DNA from: Klebsormidium nitens
Taxonomy: Eukaryota > Streptophyta > Klebsormidiophyceae > Klebsormidiales > Klebsormidiaceae
Direction of reading: 5' to 3'
DNA length: 64,000 nucleotides
NCBI GenBank assembly: GCA_000708835.1
Contig: DF237372.1
Coordinates: 16,612 to 80,611, forward strand
The position numbers were made by a program, and so were the translations under genes. Positions 23,634 to 36,800 of the stretch are shown piece after piece. The notes beneath the pieces were generated by a model, which saw only the letters and a list, made by a program, of their open reading frames with translations, made no database searches and had not been told where the DNA came from. Position 1 is the stretch's first letter; every line of letters begins with the position of its first letter.

Positions 23634-25155
23634 CCTTTTGTCATCAACGCCGCCACGCGCCTTTTAAGGCTTGCGGATGCACCATATTTTCCAAGGTAAG
23701 CGTCAACCACCCGAGATACAAGTGCGATTAGAGATGCACAGATTGGTGGCGTTTTGAGAATACCAGATGACCTGAAATGTTCACGATGACTGCAAAGCAA
23801 CGGACCATCCATCCAGATCAAACATTAGCATTTGAGGAGATGTGGACTTTTGCAATTGCAGAGCAATGGACTTTCTAGATTGAACTTTTGGAGTTGAAAG
23901 CAAGAGGAAATTGACTGGGCCTACTTTTGTGATTGCTCCTCCGTTGAACTTGTAGCAAGAGAAATCCTCCTCATCAACCCTCTTGAAGTTGAATGAGAAA
24001 TGCCTTTCAATAACCTTTTGAAGATGAAAGCTTGTCCCAGGCACGATTGTGTTTCTCATCATTGCACATCTTGAGCAGTTGCAAAAAACTCGATCTGCCG
24101 GTTATTCTACAGCAATGCAAGTGAGAGATGTACAGATCGTAATGCAGCTTTCGTGCAACGTCCTTCAGCCAATCAAATCAAAAATTCTATGGATGTAATG
24201 CATAGTCACATTTTAGGCACGCTGATTGTTTAGAAAAAGCACAGGTTGGTGGGGCTTTTGTATCTGCTGACGATGTTCGTGCTGTACCATTCATTGCATT
24301 TGATCTTTCCAAAGAGGGAGTAAATAAAGCTCGCATATAGCTTTCTGGGGTAATCTTTCGCAGCATTCTGATTCTACATCCATCAGGGATTCCCCCAACA
24401 GCTTTTCCTCCCGCCTCTGAAATTCCTTACATGCGAGATTGCTCATTGGCCTGCGAAGCATGCAAAATCAGACTTTTAGGAAGGTCTTTCCAGATCAAGG
24501 CTGTACTATGGTTTTACTATCTGTGCACATTGTTGGATCCTTTTGGACTAGGAACTTTCAGAACTTAGTACCGTACAGATAAAGACTACACTGAGGTTGC
24601 CGAAATGAGTGCATATTGTCCGACGCCCCTTGAGAACAGCTTTCATCAAGTGCGTATTATGGTTCCCTGATCAGTCACATTGTTGATGCCCCTTTTAAGG
24701 CACTTAATAATATTTTGGTGGACAAGATCGATCAAGGGACAACCGTTTTGAGCTGTCACCGTCGATCTGAAGGTATATTTTGAACACCAGATGTTTTTCA
24801 GTGATGAACACAACATGACCGGACTGAAGTTGTTGATGTATTCAGAATCATCATCGCTAACACTGAAGGGTAGTCTCTTCTGTGTCCCAAAACCCCTGGT
24901 GCCTGATACTCTCGCTGGGTCAGACATTCTGCTGTACTGGGAACAAGAACCTGATTCGTAACAGCTTGTGTCAGCACGAAAGAGACAGCCAGATGGAGCT
25001 CCAAGAATCCCCGCCCGCTGGACACAAACATATTTTGGGGATTCTAGTGTCATTTCTTTCAGCATTTTGAAATTATCTTTCGTCATCTGATCTTTATTTT
25101 TCCTTCATGCAGGGAGCCCGGTGCCGCGCCCAGCAGCGTCGATCTTGACATGTGA
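23634..25155 (+). CDS. Unresolved plus-strand gene, last two exons only
   Basis: Two candidate exons agree in phase. 23634-23695 encodes FVINAATRLLRLADAPYFP and ends at a good GTAAGC donor in phase 2. 25113-25155 starts after a TTCATGCAG acceptor with one base, then encodes EPGAAPSSVDLDM and a TGA. Between them lie sequences resembling the first exon's end (a CCTTTTAAGGC core at about 24690) and a pair of similar segments at about 23735 and 24245 (readable as IGGVLRIPDDLK and VGGAFVSADDVRAV), as in the junction arrays elsewhere. Earlier exons would lie in or beyond the gap. The family is not recognised. Confidence 0.35.
23781..24062 (-). other. Possible minus-strand coding fragment
   Basis: A 93-residue minus-strand frame has balanced composition (segments such as RHFSFNFKRVDEEDFSCYKF and KVGPVNFLLLSTPKVQ), better than most random frames here. 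It lies inside the presumed intron of the plus-strand gene and has no recognised domain. It may be a relic or chance. Confidence 0.2.
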
Positions 25156-26116
25156 CTGATGATGTGACTGCGCAGCGCACCAGGATATCTGAGGTGCAGC
25201 CGATTTCTTCCCCTCGTTGGCGTGCTTAGATTTGTATTCTTCTGCTCTGCTTTTGAGAGGGCTTCCGATTTTGTTTCATCAACAAGGCTATGTATGTTCA
25301 GATTGCTGGGTTGATGGCTGATTGTTGAAGGTAGTCTCAGGGAAGACAAACAAAACTCTTGGCAGACCTGCAGGGAATGCTGATTGTTTGTCCCGTACTG
25401 GAAAGTGCATTGTCCTTGTGATACTTTTGGTCGCTAAGCTCTGCGGAGATTTCCAATGCTGAGTTCAGCATTCTTTTTGACCGCCTGAGACATCTGGCAA
25501 CATCAACAAGTCCATGGATTTGAGTTGTTTGCACTAAGTGCATTCCCTTGTGGAAGAGAGGTCCTGTCACCGACGAAAAAGGCAGCTGCAGTAGTCAAGC
25601 AAGTGCGGTTTAGACGGTTGCATCATTCCTGACCAAAGGGACCAAAAGACTCTTCAGAGGAAACATATGACTTTTAAGTGGATTTTAAACGGCCTTCACA
25701 ACAGATGGCTGATCGCCTTCCTCTACCTCTTAGCCCAAATCCAATAAGAAGTTCCCTGCGTAGAGTCTCTATGCTTTCAATAAACGCCACTCTGCCAGCA
25801 GTCAAATGTTCCTCGCAAGTTTGCTGGAGAGCTGACAATCGTTTTGACTTTCCATTCTCCCAGCAGTGCCGCAATCTGCTATGGAGGCAATCTACCCGAC
25901 TTTCTCCCAAGCCCAAACTGCCCCATGGAAGCTTCAAAACGGGAGCGGTTCTAAATTGGTAGGCACGAACAGGGGTATCTAGACGTGACCACTGATCGTG
26001 TGTAGTCCCCCCTTACTTCAGGGCTACAAATGGACGGACCAGATCAACGAGGATTGTGGGCAGATCACGCTTATTACGCCAGGAATATACCAGGTACCAG
26101 GGCTTTCTGAACCGAG

Positions 26117-26600
26117 GATCAGGACGGACGGTTCTCTAACCGGGGGGGGAAAGCGAAAGCGGGTCGGTTTCGGCTCAGGGGGTACTTCCAAGGGGTTCAG
26201 GACCCCCTGTGGAACAGCAGGGCGCGGGAGATCAGGACGGACGGTTCTCTAACCCGGGGGGAAAGCGAAGCTGCAGGGCAAAGCGGGTCGGCTCTGGCGC
26301 AGGGGGTACTTTCAAGGGGTTCAGGACCCCCCTGGAACAGCAGGGCACGGGCGATCAGGACGGACGGTTTTCTGACGGGGGGGCAAGTGAAGCTGCAGGG
26401 CAAAGCGGGTCGGTTTCGGGTCAGAAGGTACATCCAAGGGGTTTAGGACCCCCCCGGAACAACAGGGCACAGGGGATCAGGACGGACAGATTTCTGACGC
26501 GGGGGAAAGCGAAGCTGCAAAGCAGAAGAAGTCCGCAACGTGACGCCTCAGGGGGGCAACTCCAAGGGGGCCAGGAGCCCCCGGAATAGCAAAGGATTAG
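26117..26600. repeat. Four tandem units of about 113-123 bp upstream of a gene
   Basis: GATCAGGACGGAC occurs at 26117, 26230, 26353 and 26475. Each unit also carries a G-run, an AAGCGGGTCGG-like segment and CCAAGGGGTTCAGGACCCCC or a variant. The last unit is the most diverged. The array ends about 290 bp before the ATG at 26885, so it lies in the promoter or 5' UTR of that gene. Confidence 0.85.
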
Positions 26601-26884
26601 TGCAATAGTTTCGGATATCCTTCGGAGACAGTTTCCGGGCAGTTTGCCGGTGCCGCCTGACGCGGGGCTACGCAGCAACACAAGCCGTCCGTAATTGGAA
26701 GGATTTGGTTCCGGGGAGACCCTAGTTGGGGAGCGGAACGGCCCAGCTTTGTCCTTGGGGGAGTCTTCCAGGCGACTCATTGGCCCCAGAAACAGCAATA
26801 CAAAGGGGTGTACTGAGTCAACTTTGTTTCTGGGGTTACCCGCCGGTTAGGGAGTCCGGTCTTTCCCTAACCCCCGCCGCCAGA

Positions 26885-27981
26885 ATGGATGCCGACGGCC
26901 CCGACGCAGAATTGATAGCGCTTTTAACCGAGCATATCCAGGCACTTTTAGGGGAGCAGGGGAGGGAGTTCGGAAGGGGGGATGAGGGTCCAGGCAAATT
27001 GTCCCCCCGGAAAGTGCTCCGGCTGCAACAGCAGCATAAGAAGTTGCGCGAAGCTGCGACGTTTCTGCAGTTGCTGACAGGGGCGGCGAGTACCGCCAAC
27101 CCGGGGAGAAGAGAAGCTAACCCGGGGTTAACAGGAGTTAAGCCGGGGAGAAGAGAAGCTAACCAGGGGGAAGCGGCGACCGGCACACGGAAGATGGAGA
27201 ACAGGTCGGAGCAGTCGAGAGACTCCGGGGGGGGTCAAGGGCCCAGCGCTCGGGGGGGCGCGTCGGCAGCCCCCGTGTCCTCATCAATAAGCGGAGGGTT
27301 TTCCGCGGCTGTCTCGGAAGTGGGTTTCGAGGGCCACGATCCGACGGCCGTGTGCAATTGCGGGATCCGGAGTCCGTGCGGCGCGCCCAGGTGCAAGGGA
27401 TTGCCGCCAAAGAGCGCCTTTTCTTGAAGCGTCTGCGATCGCTCGAGCGGCGGAAACCCGTGGAGAAAATGACGGGCGACGATTTCCTCGAGCTGATGGA
27501 CGTTTTCCACCAGGAAGGTCCGGCCACGTGGCAGCTCGGGGGCGCTGCCACGTGGCCGCTCTCTGCGGGCCCCCAAGTCTCGGGCATCAGCCGTGCGCCC
27601 AGTGCGCCTGCGCGGTCGGAAGCGCAGGTTTCCGCCGCCCCTAGTTCGTTCGTCAGCAACGGCGGGGGTGGGGTGAAAAGGCCCCACAGCCTGGATCTGA
27701 ACCTGCCAGCCTTTGGGGAGTTCGTTCCGGCCGCTAAGCGGGGATCGATAGAGTTTGTTGCGGCGGGTGGTGTAACGGTCGGGGCGACCCTTGCGCCTCC
27801 ATTCCCCGTGTCTTGGTCGCCTGCAAAGACGCGGGACGCGGTTCCCGACACTAATGCATCGCAAGCATTAACCGAAACTGCCTCGTTGGGTTCTCCGTCC
27901 TTGTCATTGTCTCTCTGTCCTCCAGGAGAGCATCCGCCAACACACGATCCGCAAATCGATTTGAACCGTGAGCCGGGGTGA
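26885..27981 (+). CDS. Putative EAR-motif repressor protein with a reading-frame change
   Basis: An ATG at 26885 opens a frame rich in charged residues (LTEHIQALLGEQG, LRLQQQHKKLREAATFLQLL) that stays coding-like to about 27340 and then stops at 27425-27427. From about 27350 the next frame carries an obvious continuation (GIAAKERLFLKRLRSLERR, MTGDDFLELMDVFHQ) to a TGA at 27979-27981. That part contains LDLNLP near 27692 and DLNREP near 27960, matching the LxLxL and DLNxxP forms of the EAR motif that recruits TOPLESS-type co-repressors. The frames can be joined by a short intron (AG/GTCGGA donor at about 27203 with acceptors at about 27269 or 27320), or the TGTG at about 27350 contains a 2-bp insertion. 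A nuclear repressor or adaptor role is inference; no DNA-binding domain is seen. Confidence 0.6.
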
Positions 27982-29770
27982 GCGGATTGGGAGCAAGCGG
28001 CTCAGCGTTTGTCTAGGTATATAGCAAGTTCTAGAAGGAGCTGCTTCGTTCGCACAACGTGGTGGGCCAGGGTTTGTGGAGTAGGATCGCACAGCTAGTC
28101 AGACATTGCTTTATTAAGCATATGGGCTAGTTAAATGGGCCTCCTCAGATAGGTCCTGGCCGTCCTCTTATGTCTCTGGAGCTGTCGTGTAAGGAGTGCT
28201 CTTTGGAGCTGCCAAGGGGCCTCAAGTTTATCAGCCGCGCAGTGGGTGAGCACCTGCGGCAAACTGCCATAATTGCATGCGTATGTAACATAGGTTGTCT
28301 AGTGCTTTCGGCTCTAAAGCATTATCAATTCAGGGTCCATAAGGCGCTCTTACTGTAGCTAGGGACTCATATACTAGCAAACACATGCACGACATGTTTG
28401 CGTTCTGAATCAAACCTCGAAGGACATAATCAAGTGGGCCGTCGGTGTCCGTCTTGAATTGAGAAGCGTTGGAAATAGTCATTGTAGAAGCTGTTTTCCA
28501 TTGTTGCTCGCAGCGGAAGGCCGTCTGCAGACAAACTTCGACTCATACCAATCAATGCACCGTCAGTAGTCAAAGCTAGTTGCTCACTGTGTACTTTTGA
28601 TAGAACACTACCGTAGTACACATTGAGAGATTTTGTCATATCATAATTGCAAGTCCGACTAGGCTAAAGAAATTACTTGAACCTTAACACTGCACTGCAT
28701 TTGAAGTGCCATGTTATAAGGCTATTGCACAACTTGAACGTAGTGAGTTTGATCCGGCCACGGCAATCCGATTGCAGTTACATTTACATCGAAGTTTCAA
28801 CTTAGTTTCATGTAGTCCCGATATCATTGCGTTGCGGCCAGGTTGCCGGTATGGCAAACATGATGCTTAATTAGGTTTATAAATTTCAGCTTGCCAGATG
28901 CAAGCATGCAAGAGACATAATTGATGCATAGATTCTTGTGTTCAATCATATGGTCCGATCTAGTACATAAGTGGCCAGCTGCCATCGCATAGAACGCCTC
29001 TAATGGGCTCCAATGCTCGAGACCCGCTGCACCGCGAGCGATTTATGAACCCAGGCCGGGCTGCGCGCACAGTCGGAGCTATGTTAACCTAGCTAGCTGG
29101 GCCGAATACGAGCTAGAGGCGAAAAGTTGCAGTGGCCCACACTGATCGACGCGCCCGCAAGGATGCGATAAAATCGTCTCGTGGACCGGGACGCTGGGAT
29201 TCAACGAGTGAGTCGGAGTATATATCTCACGCGCAAGCGGCATGGTAAGCCGTGACGGGGCACAACGTACTCGCCGCTTTTGACTTGATTTAGCTACTGG
29301 ACATGGCGCGCGCCCAAATGATACGTTGTCCAGAGTGACGGTCTTCCGGCTAGCATACGTAGTAAACAATATAGTATGCCGGCATGCGGGACCGGATCCA
29401 AAGGGCCCACGCAAGTAGACTTTGGCTTCTCTGCGCTTCGGTCCCGAAACCGGTCCGCGTCACCTAGTCATATGTCACAAAAAGCGGATCCTTTGAGCTT
29501 TTGTTTTCCAGCTGTTCAACGTATGCGTCAATTATAGTATACCGTTGAACATATGCGTCCACTGCACCGTTCCACATGTGCGTCCAAATCTTTTCTCTCC
29601 GCCCGTCACTATTATAGCAACGTACTTCGTTCCTTAGGGCTCGCCGACGAGATTAGTCAGAAAATAGCATCTGGCTTAACGCAACAACGGGTATCCTTCT
29701 ATTCTTGATCACATCAACACACGTGGATCTGATCCCATAAACTACTATCATTCTCTATCGTTCTCGCCCT
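27982..29770. other. Intergenic, nothing recognised
   Basis: Composition is close to even and short frames are not protein-like. No repeat or RNA gene was recognised on either strand. Confidence 0.45.
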
Positions 29771-30289
29771 TCCTTAGCTCCAAGTGGTCTGAAGCGCGGC
29801 CCATACAAGATGTCTCGAAAATCCTTTATCGAATAAGTACCACAACTCATGTGCCATGGGGCCGCGTACAGACCTTTTGCTGGTCACCTCCATTGATCCG
29901 CCATCATTCGAGGCTAACCCGATCGGCATAATTGTCAAGAGAAATAGTAGTAGGCCAAGATAATCACAAGCTCCGACTAAAAGTAAAAACCCTGACCCAA
30001 GAAATACCTGCTCCGCATCCGTACCCACCCTAACCACCAAATTAATCCTACCCGTCCCAGTGCGCTTACCTTATTACTATCTCGGCTTACCATGTTTTTT
30101 CTTGAGTTTCACCCGGTCGGCCCGCCAGAGAACACTTCCTACCGCTGGCGTCCATAACCCTGCAAATTTACAAAGGCGCTCAACGACAACATCACCCCCG
30201 TTTTATGACTTAAAATGGCGTGGCACTTGCTCAAAAAAGCGACGAAACAGGGTCGCACATCGTGGATGAAAGGGGCCCTTTCTGTGGGT

Positions 30290-30540
30290 CAGCTACTTGA
30301 CAGGCCTCCGGAGAGAACGGCTGCTTACGGAGCGGCAATGCAAACCTTTGCCTCTGAGTGGGCTGCAAAGCCAAATCAGAAGCGACTTGATTCATGGAGG
30401 AGGGTTTGGTTGATTTGGGAGGCGTTGCAAAGCAGAATCAGGTTAAATGCAAAAGCGCCTTGTTCTGAAGGTTGTCATAAAGGCGACCGTGAGAATCACT
30501 TGGCGACCGTCAGAATCACATGGTTTCCTTGTTTCTTGTA
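30290..30540. repeat. Short internal duplications
   Basis: CTGCAAAGCCAAATCAGAAG at 30362 is echoed by TTGCAAAGCAGAATCAGG at 30424, and GGCGACCGTGAGAATCAC at 30482 by GGCGACCGTCAGAATCAC at 30502. These resemble the duplication style of the rest of the window, but no nearby exon could be tied to them. Confidence 0.5.
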
Positions 30541-31652
30541 CAGAAGTTGTACAAGCGTCGAAGGAAAGGGGGACCAGGAAAGTATGTGGGCTGTCCAGTT
30601 CCCAATGAAGCGCCACGAGAGCAGATTCGATTCTTGCCAACCGCGGATGTCGTCTCCTAACTAAAGTGTTGACAGGCCAAATTTCGCATCAACCTCTGAT
30701 TCTTGGGTACGCGACGGGGCAACGGCTCTGTTTCCTTTCCTTCGTGTCCGTGTTCAAGGGACGGCCAGCACAAACGTCATGCTTTATGAAACTTCGAGCC
30801 GCATCAGCATCCGATACTCAGAACTTCAAAAGCACGGCAGCAAGAAGCAGATTCCGGAAAGCCCCTTAAAGGTTTTCTCTTTCTCTAAAGTGGACTCGCT
30901 TCGTCTTACTTGCTTCAAATGGAAGTCACCGCCTGGAGAACTAGTGTGAGCCGCTTTGCACCGGCCGCCCTTACGCAGGACATGTCTGCAGCATCCTAGG
31001 AAGGTGAGAGGAACAGGAAGGACACGCTTCTGGAACTTCTTTTTGCGCAAACTCAATTTTGGCAAACTCTTCATGATGGCGAAGGCGGACACAGACTGCC
31101 GCTCGGCGCTCAGGAGTGCAGCAACACATCACAAACTCCCCAACAGATTGGCGCCTAAAAGGCACCACCCATGCCCGTACCAAACTGTTATAATGTTATC
31201 CGCCCAACAGTCTCCAAAGTGTCACCATGAGAACACCAGATTGGACCTGAAGCATATTTGACGACCAAAAGGCACGTGTCAATTGGGCGTCACTTAGTCC
31301 CTCGAAGCATATTCGGAGCCTTTGTTGTGTCAAACTGTTGTAATCTTTGTTGCTTATCTGGAGCAGATCCAATTGGCGCCTGAAAGGGGGGCAAGTTGAT
31401 GCACGTCCTATGTTCTGGGCGTTGCCTGAGATGAATTAGCTACTCAAACAATTGCAGTCTTGAAGTCTTTCAAAGGTTCTGCTAATGTCGAGCGGCAACA
31501 CTTTGGGCAGACAAGTTCTCCGTGACCCCCCCAATGAAAACTGGCTCTGGAACAAGGGTCATCGATTTGAAATTGTAGAAGCCGTCTGTCCAATCACTCC
31601 GCGTTATAGTGCAGCTGAGTGATCTTGGACAGGAAAAAGAAGAAGTACTCAC

Positions 31653-31715
31653 CTTGTCCAGAACGCTGAAAAAGAGAGCCACGACAAGGAAAGGCAGAGT
31701 CATTGCCTCGTGCAC
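31653..31715 (-). CDS. Candidate first exon with signal peptide
   Basis: The minus strand reads MHEAMTLPFLVVALFFSVLD and one more codon, then a GTGAGT donor in phase 0. The hydrophobic core after two possible start codons (31715 and 31703) looks like a signal peptide or membrane anchor. Continuation exons downstream (below 31650) could not be fixed; an acceptor at about 31018 opens a Cys-containing segment in more than one frame. The function is unknown. Confidence 0.35.
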
Positions 31716-33825
31716 GCTCTTGCTCGCGCTCCGTGCGCATCGAGCCTATAATTCCTGTGTGTCTTTGCGGCCAACGGCAAGCAGGTGCTAGGTAGCCGTG
31801 TCCAGGTCGGCCTGGTGTAAGTGTGCATCAGATTGATGACGGCATGGGAAAAGACCAGGATGTGCCTGCAAGACAGGATATCAGTGACAGCTGTGAAGGA
31901 GTGGCCAAGATGATGCTGAAAGGTGCCATCATGTTCACAAACGTCCTAGGCCCAAACTCGGACCCCTTAAACACAGGGACAACATGTTGATCTCGACGAA
32001 GTGTTCGATCCGTCCTGAAAAGGCCTGGGGTTCCGTGTATCGTCAAAGCCCGGAACTTTCGCACCTAATGCATCGCAGACTGGCGCTGCAACATGTTGAC
32101 TGTGTAATTAACGGGCCCGAGAAAGTGAATTTCAATGGGCTCTGGACAAGGTCAATTAAGACTTGGGGTAAATAATGAAGAGGACACAGGACCAGGTTGG
32201 ACCCATATCGCACAGGTCAGTCAGGGGCCATTCAGCTGAGATCAGCATCTCTTGGAGAGCAGATGACGCATGCCCAGCGTGGCGCGCGCGCGGTGCAAAA
32301 TTCTTTTAGCTGACAATGGAGCTTTTCCAACCAGTATTGCAACCTGAGGGCGAGCTCACGGCAACCTAGAAAGGTACAAACCATGTCACTAAAGAATGCG
32401 TTGCACGGAAGACAAGTGCTTGAGACGTATGCTTCTGATACATAAACCTTATGACATCAAAGCTGCCACCTCAGCCACATTGTGCAGCTAGTCATCAATC
32501 ATACTTTTTGTCTGAGCTTTTCTGCTAATAGGTCTGTCAACACCTGCTAATTGGGTGAGAAAGCCCATTCACAGGTCATCTTTAACTACATCAGGGCAGA
32601 AACTTGTAGAAGTACAATATTGATGAAATACTGCCAATGGGTTTACCTGTATGCTGCCTGATTCATGCCGAAGCCACTAGCCAGCTGCAGTAGAATCTCT
32701 TCTGCAGTGATTGTCCACAGAGATTTGGAACCACGCTTCAAGTCATGAGCTTGACCTAGCAATCTGAAAGTACCATTTGATCGAGCAGTACAATCAAATG
32801 GATACTCCTAGTTTGACTAAGTAGTCAAGCTCTCCCCCTTCCAGTGGACGAATGCGGAAGCTGCTTATTCCTTCACGACCAGCCCACTAGAGCGCCCCAT
32901 GAGTCTGCCATGCCCCTGCACAATGCCTAGGTAGCTATTCAATGGCTGCCACAGGGGGAAAAGTACCGTCAATCAAGCCAGGGGTTTATACATGCCCTTC
33001 TACCAGAGGAAGCTGGTCAGGAACTGGTAACTTGCGTCTGATTAAACCAGGTACCGTATATTGTATGGTTGAGAGCGAAACCTTCTTGTGCATGCTCTTC
33101 AGCTGGACCTTTCGCTGGAAACTAGGTAGTGTGTCACTTTTCGAAGCTTTCGATAATAGTTGGACCTGGCAAATTGCAAAACCAAGCGGAAACCGTTTTG
33201 CGGGTGCATTATTGAGGTCGGACTCCGAGATAGCTGCATGATTGCAAGGCGAGGCTGAAGCCTGATTCTGATTCAGGGGCGCTTCCCCACCCAGTGTTGG
33301 TAACAGACGCCATTTGGCGAAGACTTGGCATTCCCGTCCAAATATCTGAATTAATTGTCTTCAGAGCCCGAGCGCCGAGTGATGCGCCGGAGCACTCGTG
33401 AGTCGTGAGCGATGGGCTTCGACCGCTCACGGAAACCTCGGTCCGGCTGAATGACTGCGGCCCGAACGTTCATGCTCTGCTGTCCTATCTTCTTTGGAGC
33501 GCCGTGCAAGTTACAACATCACTTCAACTCTTCTGGATAACGTGCCGACATGCCTGATTGGCAGAATCAAACGGGCTGGCACTCGAGTCTCGGATGCTTG
33601 CGAAGTTGCACAGCAGCGCAATGGTCGATGTGCCTGATCGGCGAAAACACAACCCAGCAAGAAAGCAGGGCCCTCATCTCGAGCCTTTGGACTTCATAGC
33701 ACTAGGGGGGCTACAACCCATTTCATTGATGAGTATATCGTCATTCTCTCACAATCTGATTTTCACCTTCGGCTAACTTTCCCAGCTCAGCCTCGAAAGC
33801 GGCGCAGTGAAAGCGCAGCTCCAAA
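31716..33825. other. Intergenic, nothing recognised
   Basis: About 2.1 kb with only short frames of no clear character. It should include the promoter of the root-cap-family gene at its right end. Confidence 0.4.
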
Positions 33826-36800
33826 ATGGCTCCCTTCAACGTCGTCCTCAGCTCTCCGCGCACACGGCTCCTGCTGATTTTGGCCGCCGCCAGCTGTCTG
33901 GTACAGCTGGCAGCTGGGCAGGAGATCGGCCCCTTCGACTGCATAATCTGCGACGACGCCTTACTTGCAGGCCCGTGTAACTTCAACTACCTAAAGGGCC
34001 CCGCGACATGCAAGGCGCCGGGGAGCTTCTTCTGCGGCAAGTGCCCCCCGACGGATAGCAACGGCAACCCGACGCCCCCTGACAAGGACGTGGACTGCGC
34101 GTGCAAGATGAAGTGCTTGCCGAGCGTCGATGGAGTCAGCGGCAACTTCTACTGCGAGTGCCCCACAATTACTCCAGGTGAGCTCAGGAAGCCCTCACAT
34201 AAGATTGAAAATTCCTGTAACAATATCGGGCTGCCCTCTCGCACCCGAAAGTTTCTTGACAATCATATCTCCATCAAGAGAACTTCCTTGGAAGTAGGAC
34301 GGAGCTGCTTCTTGGCATGTCTCAAGCAGAATTCTTAGAGCTGGACTTTTGGGCGTTCAAGCAGAANNNNNNNNNNNNNNNNNNNNNNNNNNNNNNNNNN
34401 NNNNNNNNNNNNNNNNNNNNNNNNNNNNNNNNNNNNNNNNNNNNNNNNNNNNNNNNNNNNNNNNNNNNNNNNNNNNNNNNNNNNNNNNNNNNNNNNNNNN
34501 NNNNNNNNNNNNNNNNNNNNNNNNNNNNNNNNNNNNNNNNNNNNNNNNNNNNNNNNNNNNNNNNNNNNNNNNNNNNNNNNNNNNNNNNNNNNNNNNNNNN
34601 NNNNNNNNNNNNNNNNNNNNNNNNNNNNNNNNNNNNNNNNNNNNNNNNNNNNNNNNNNNNNNNNNNNNNNNNNNNNNNNNNNNNNNNNNNNNNNNNNNNN
34701 NNNNNNNNNNNNNNNNNNNNNNNNNNNNNNNNNNNNNNNNNNNNNNNNNNNNNNNNATTCTTAGAGCTGGACTTTGGGCGTTCAAGCAGAATTCTTAGAG
34801 CTGGACTCTGGGCGGGTTGGACGGGGATTGGACTGCTTGTTTGAAAGCTAGGTACGTCAGTGCCCTCCTTGAGCCTATTCAACCAGCCCTTTGTCAGGAG
34901 CATCACGTCTCAGCAATTCCCAGGGATTTCCTAGCCTAACAATTGTGAGAGGCCCCTGGCGTCTTTATTGACGTCACCCTTTCAGCCTTCTGTTCAGGGG
35001 CTTGGGGCAAGCGTCAATGCAGTGACTCTCTGATAGGAATAGAGATGTGAAGTAAACCAAAGGACAAGGAATCATGGCGAGTTTGACCCTCTCCCTGCTT
35101 GCAGGTGCGATCTGCTCTGACCCTCATTTCAGGGGGGCGTACAACACCGAGTATGACTTCCACGGAGTTCCCAGTAAGCTGTGAAACCTGAGTCTTTCTT
35201 TTTTTACGCTGTTGATCTGGGCTATGATTGAGCAAGCTGTCCAATGGCACTTCCCAGGATCTTGTAAAAGTCTGGAAGTATCCTGATTGATGTGCAGTTC
35301 GTCAGGTGTGGCAAAATTGCTACTAAGGTCTTGCAGACTGAGAAGTTCCGGCGTGAATGTGAATGTGGATGTGAATGCAAATGTGAATGTGAATGTGAAT
35401 GCGAGTGTGAATGTGGACGTGAATGTGAATGCATGAATGGCAAACGGATTCCCCCCCTCAGCTCAGCAAACCCATTTCTCTATCTGTGCAGACCGCGACT
35501 TCACTCTGATCTCCTACCAGGATTTGAATGTGAATGCGCACTTCATCGGGCAGGATGGCAAGGCGACTGGGTTTGATGGCACGTGGATGTCCGAGATTGG
35601 CATTCTCTGGAACGGCGCTGACGGACGCGTCCAAAACCTAACTGCCAGTGTCCACCAGGTTAGTCCTTAACCCCAAAATTAAGTGCGCAGGCTGTTGATA
35701 ACTAAGTGTGGCCACTTTGCTGCTGCTCGGACGTCCATCTTCGAAGGAACAGTAAACAGATCGGTCTGACACAGGTCTCAAACGGTTTTTGAAGCGATTC
35801 GTGGAGCTTTGCTCAGTCTGACATTCCCCTCCAAACAATCTTGCTACTCTTAGAAACATTCAGGGGGCGCTTTGACAGAATTCGGAGAAGGCTGCGTTCT
35901 TTCTGTCCCCTGGTTGTGACGTGATTGATTCAGCGGATCTAATTCAGATCGCTTGAAACACAAAAACTTCGCAAAGAAACCAGATGTCCTAGAGTCTCGG
36001 CTAACTGAACAATATCGTCCTTTACAGGGCCACATTCACGGGGAGGAGAACCCTTTCACCTTCACGGTCAACGGCGAACAACTCTCGGGCGCCTCGTACG
36101 AAAGCGCTGACGTCAGCATCGCGCGCGTCCTGGGCGGCAAGGCTTTCGTCATCAGCGTCCCTGGCCACGTCAGCATGCACCTGGCAGCGGAGGACCACCT
36201 GAACCCCGTCGGAAACCACATCGACATGGCGGTTAAAAAGCTGAATGTCACAGGTACGTGCCCTTTTTCAGAGCCCTCCCTGAAGCGCGATGAATTTATT
36301 TCTCTGGTGCTTCAAGGAAGAGAACGTTGGGTCCGATCACCTGGGCTGTTTATACAGTCTTGGACTGCAGTTAACGCTTCGCTAGAAACTCTCAACTGCA
36401 AGTCCTATGTGGCTGGACACTACTCGATCGACATAAGCAAGCTCGCTCAAGGCAGCCCACATGACTTTCTAAACACTTTGTGCTCTCTAAGGGCAACGCA
36501 GACAGACGTCCCTTGATCAAGACCCAAAAGATCACTACCAATACTCTGTGCCCACTATCGACGACAGGGAAGCTTTTTTGGCAGTCATTCTTTCTGCGCT
36601 CTTCAATGGACTTCCTGAAGATCCTCAGAAGTTATTTCTTTTCTGTCGAGTCTCGTCTCGTGGTCTCTCCGAGCGGAACCTCGATTGCGAACTGGGAGTG
36701 GCAGGGGTGCGACAAGCCCTTTCTCGTAATTGCCAAAAATAACCCGTTCATCAGACGTCAGCTGGAATCGCCTTCACCTAGCAATGTCTGTGAAATCAAG

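Noticed and set aside
26117-26600. CRISPR-like array
   Set aside because: Units are contiguous tandem repeats without spacers, in a eukaryotic genome.
27159-27864. Minus-strand frames of 209 and 230 residues
   Set aside because: They lie opposite the EAR-motif gene, whose plus-strand frames carry recognisable motifs; the overlap is due to high GC content.
29770-30060. A minus-strand hydrophobic frame that looked organelle-like
   Set aside because: I could not match it to a mitochondrial or plastid gene, so an organelle insertion is not supported.
34317-34906. Open frames of 142-194 residues on both strands
   Set aside because: They span the 390-N gap and minisatellite and have no real content.
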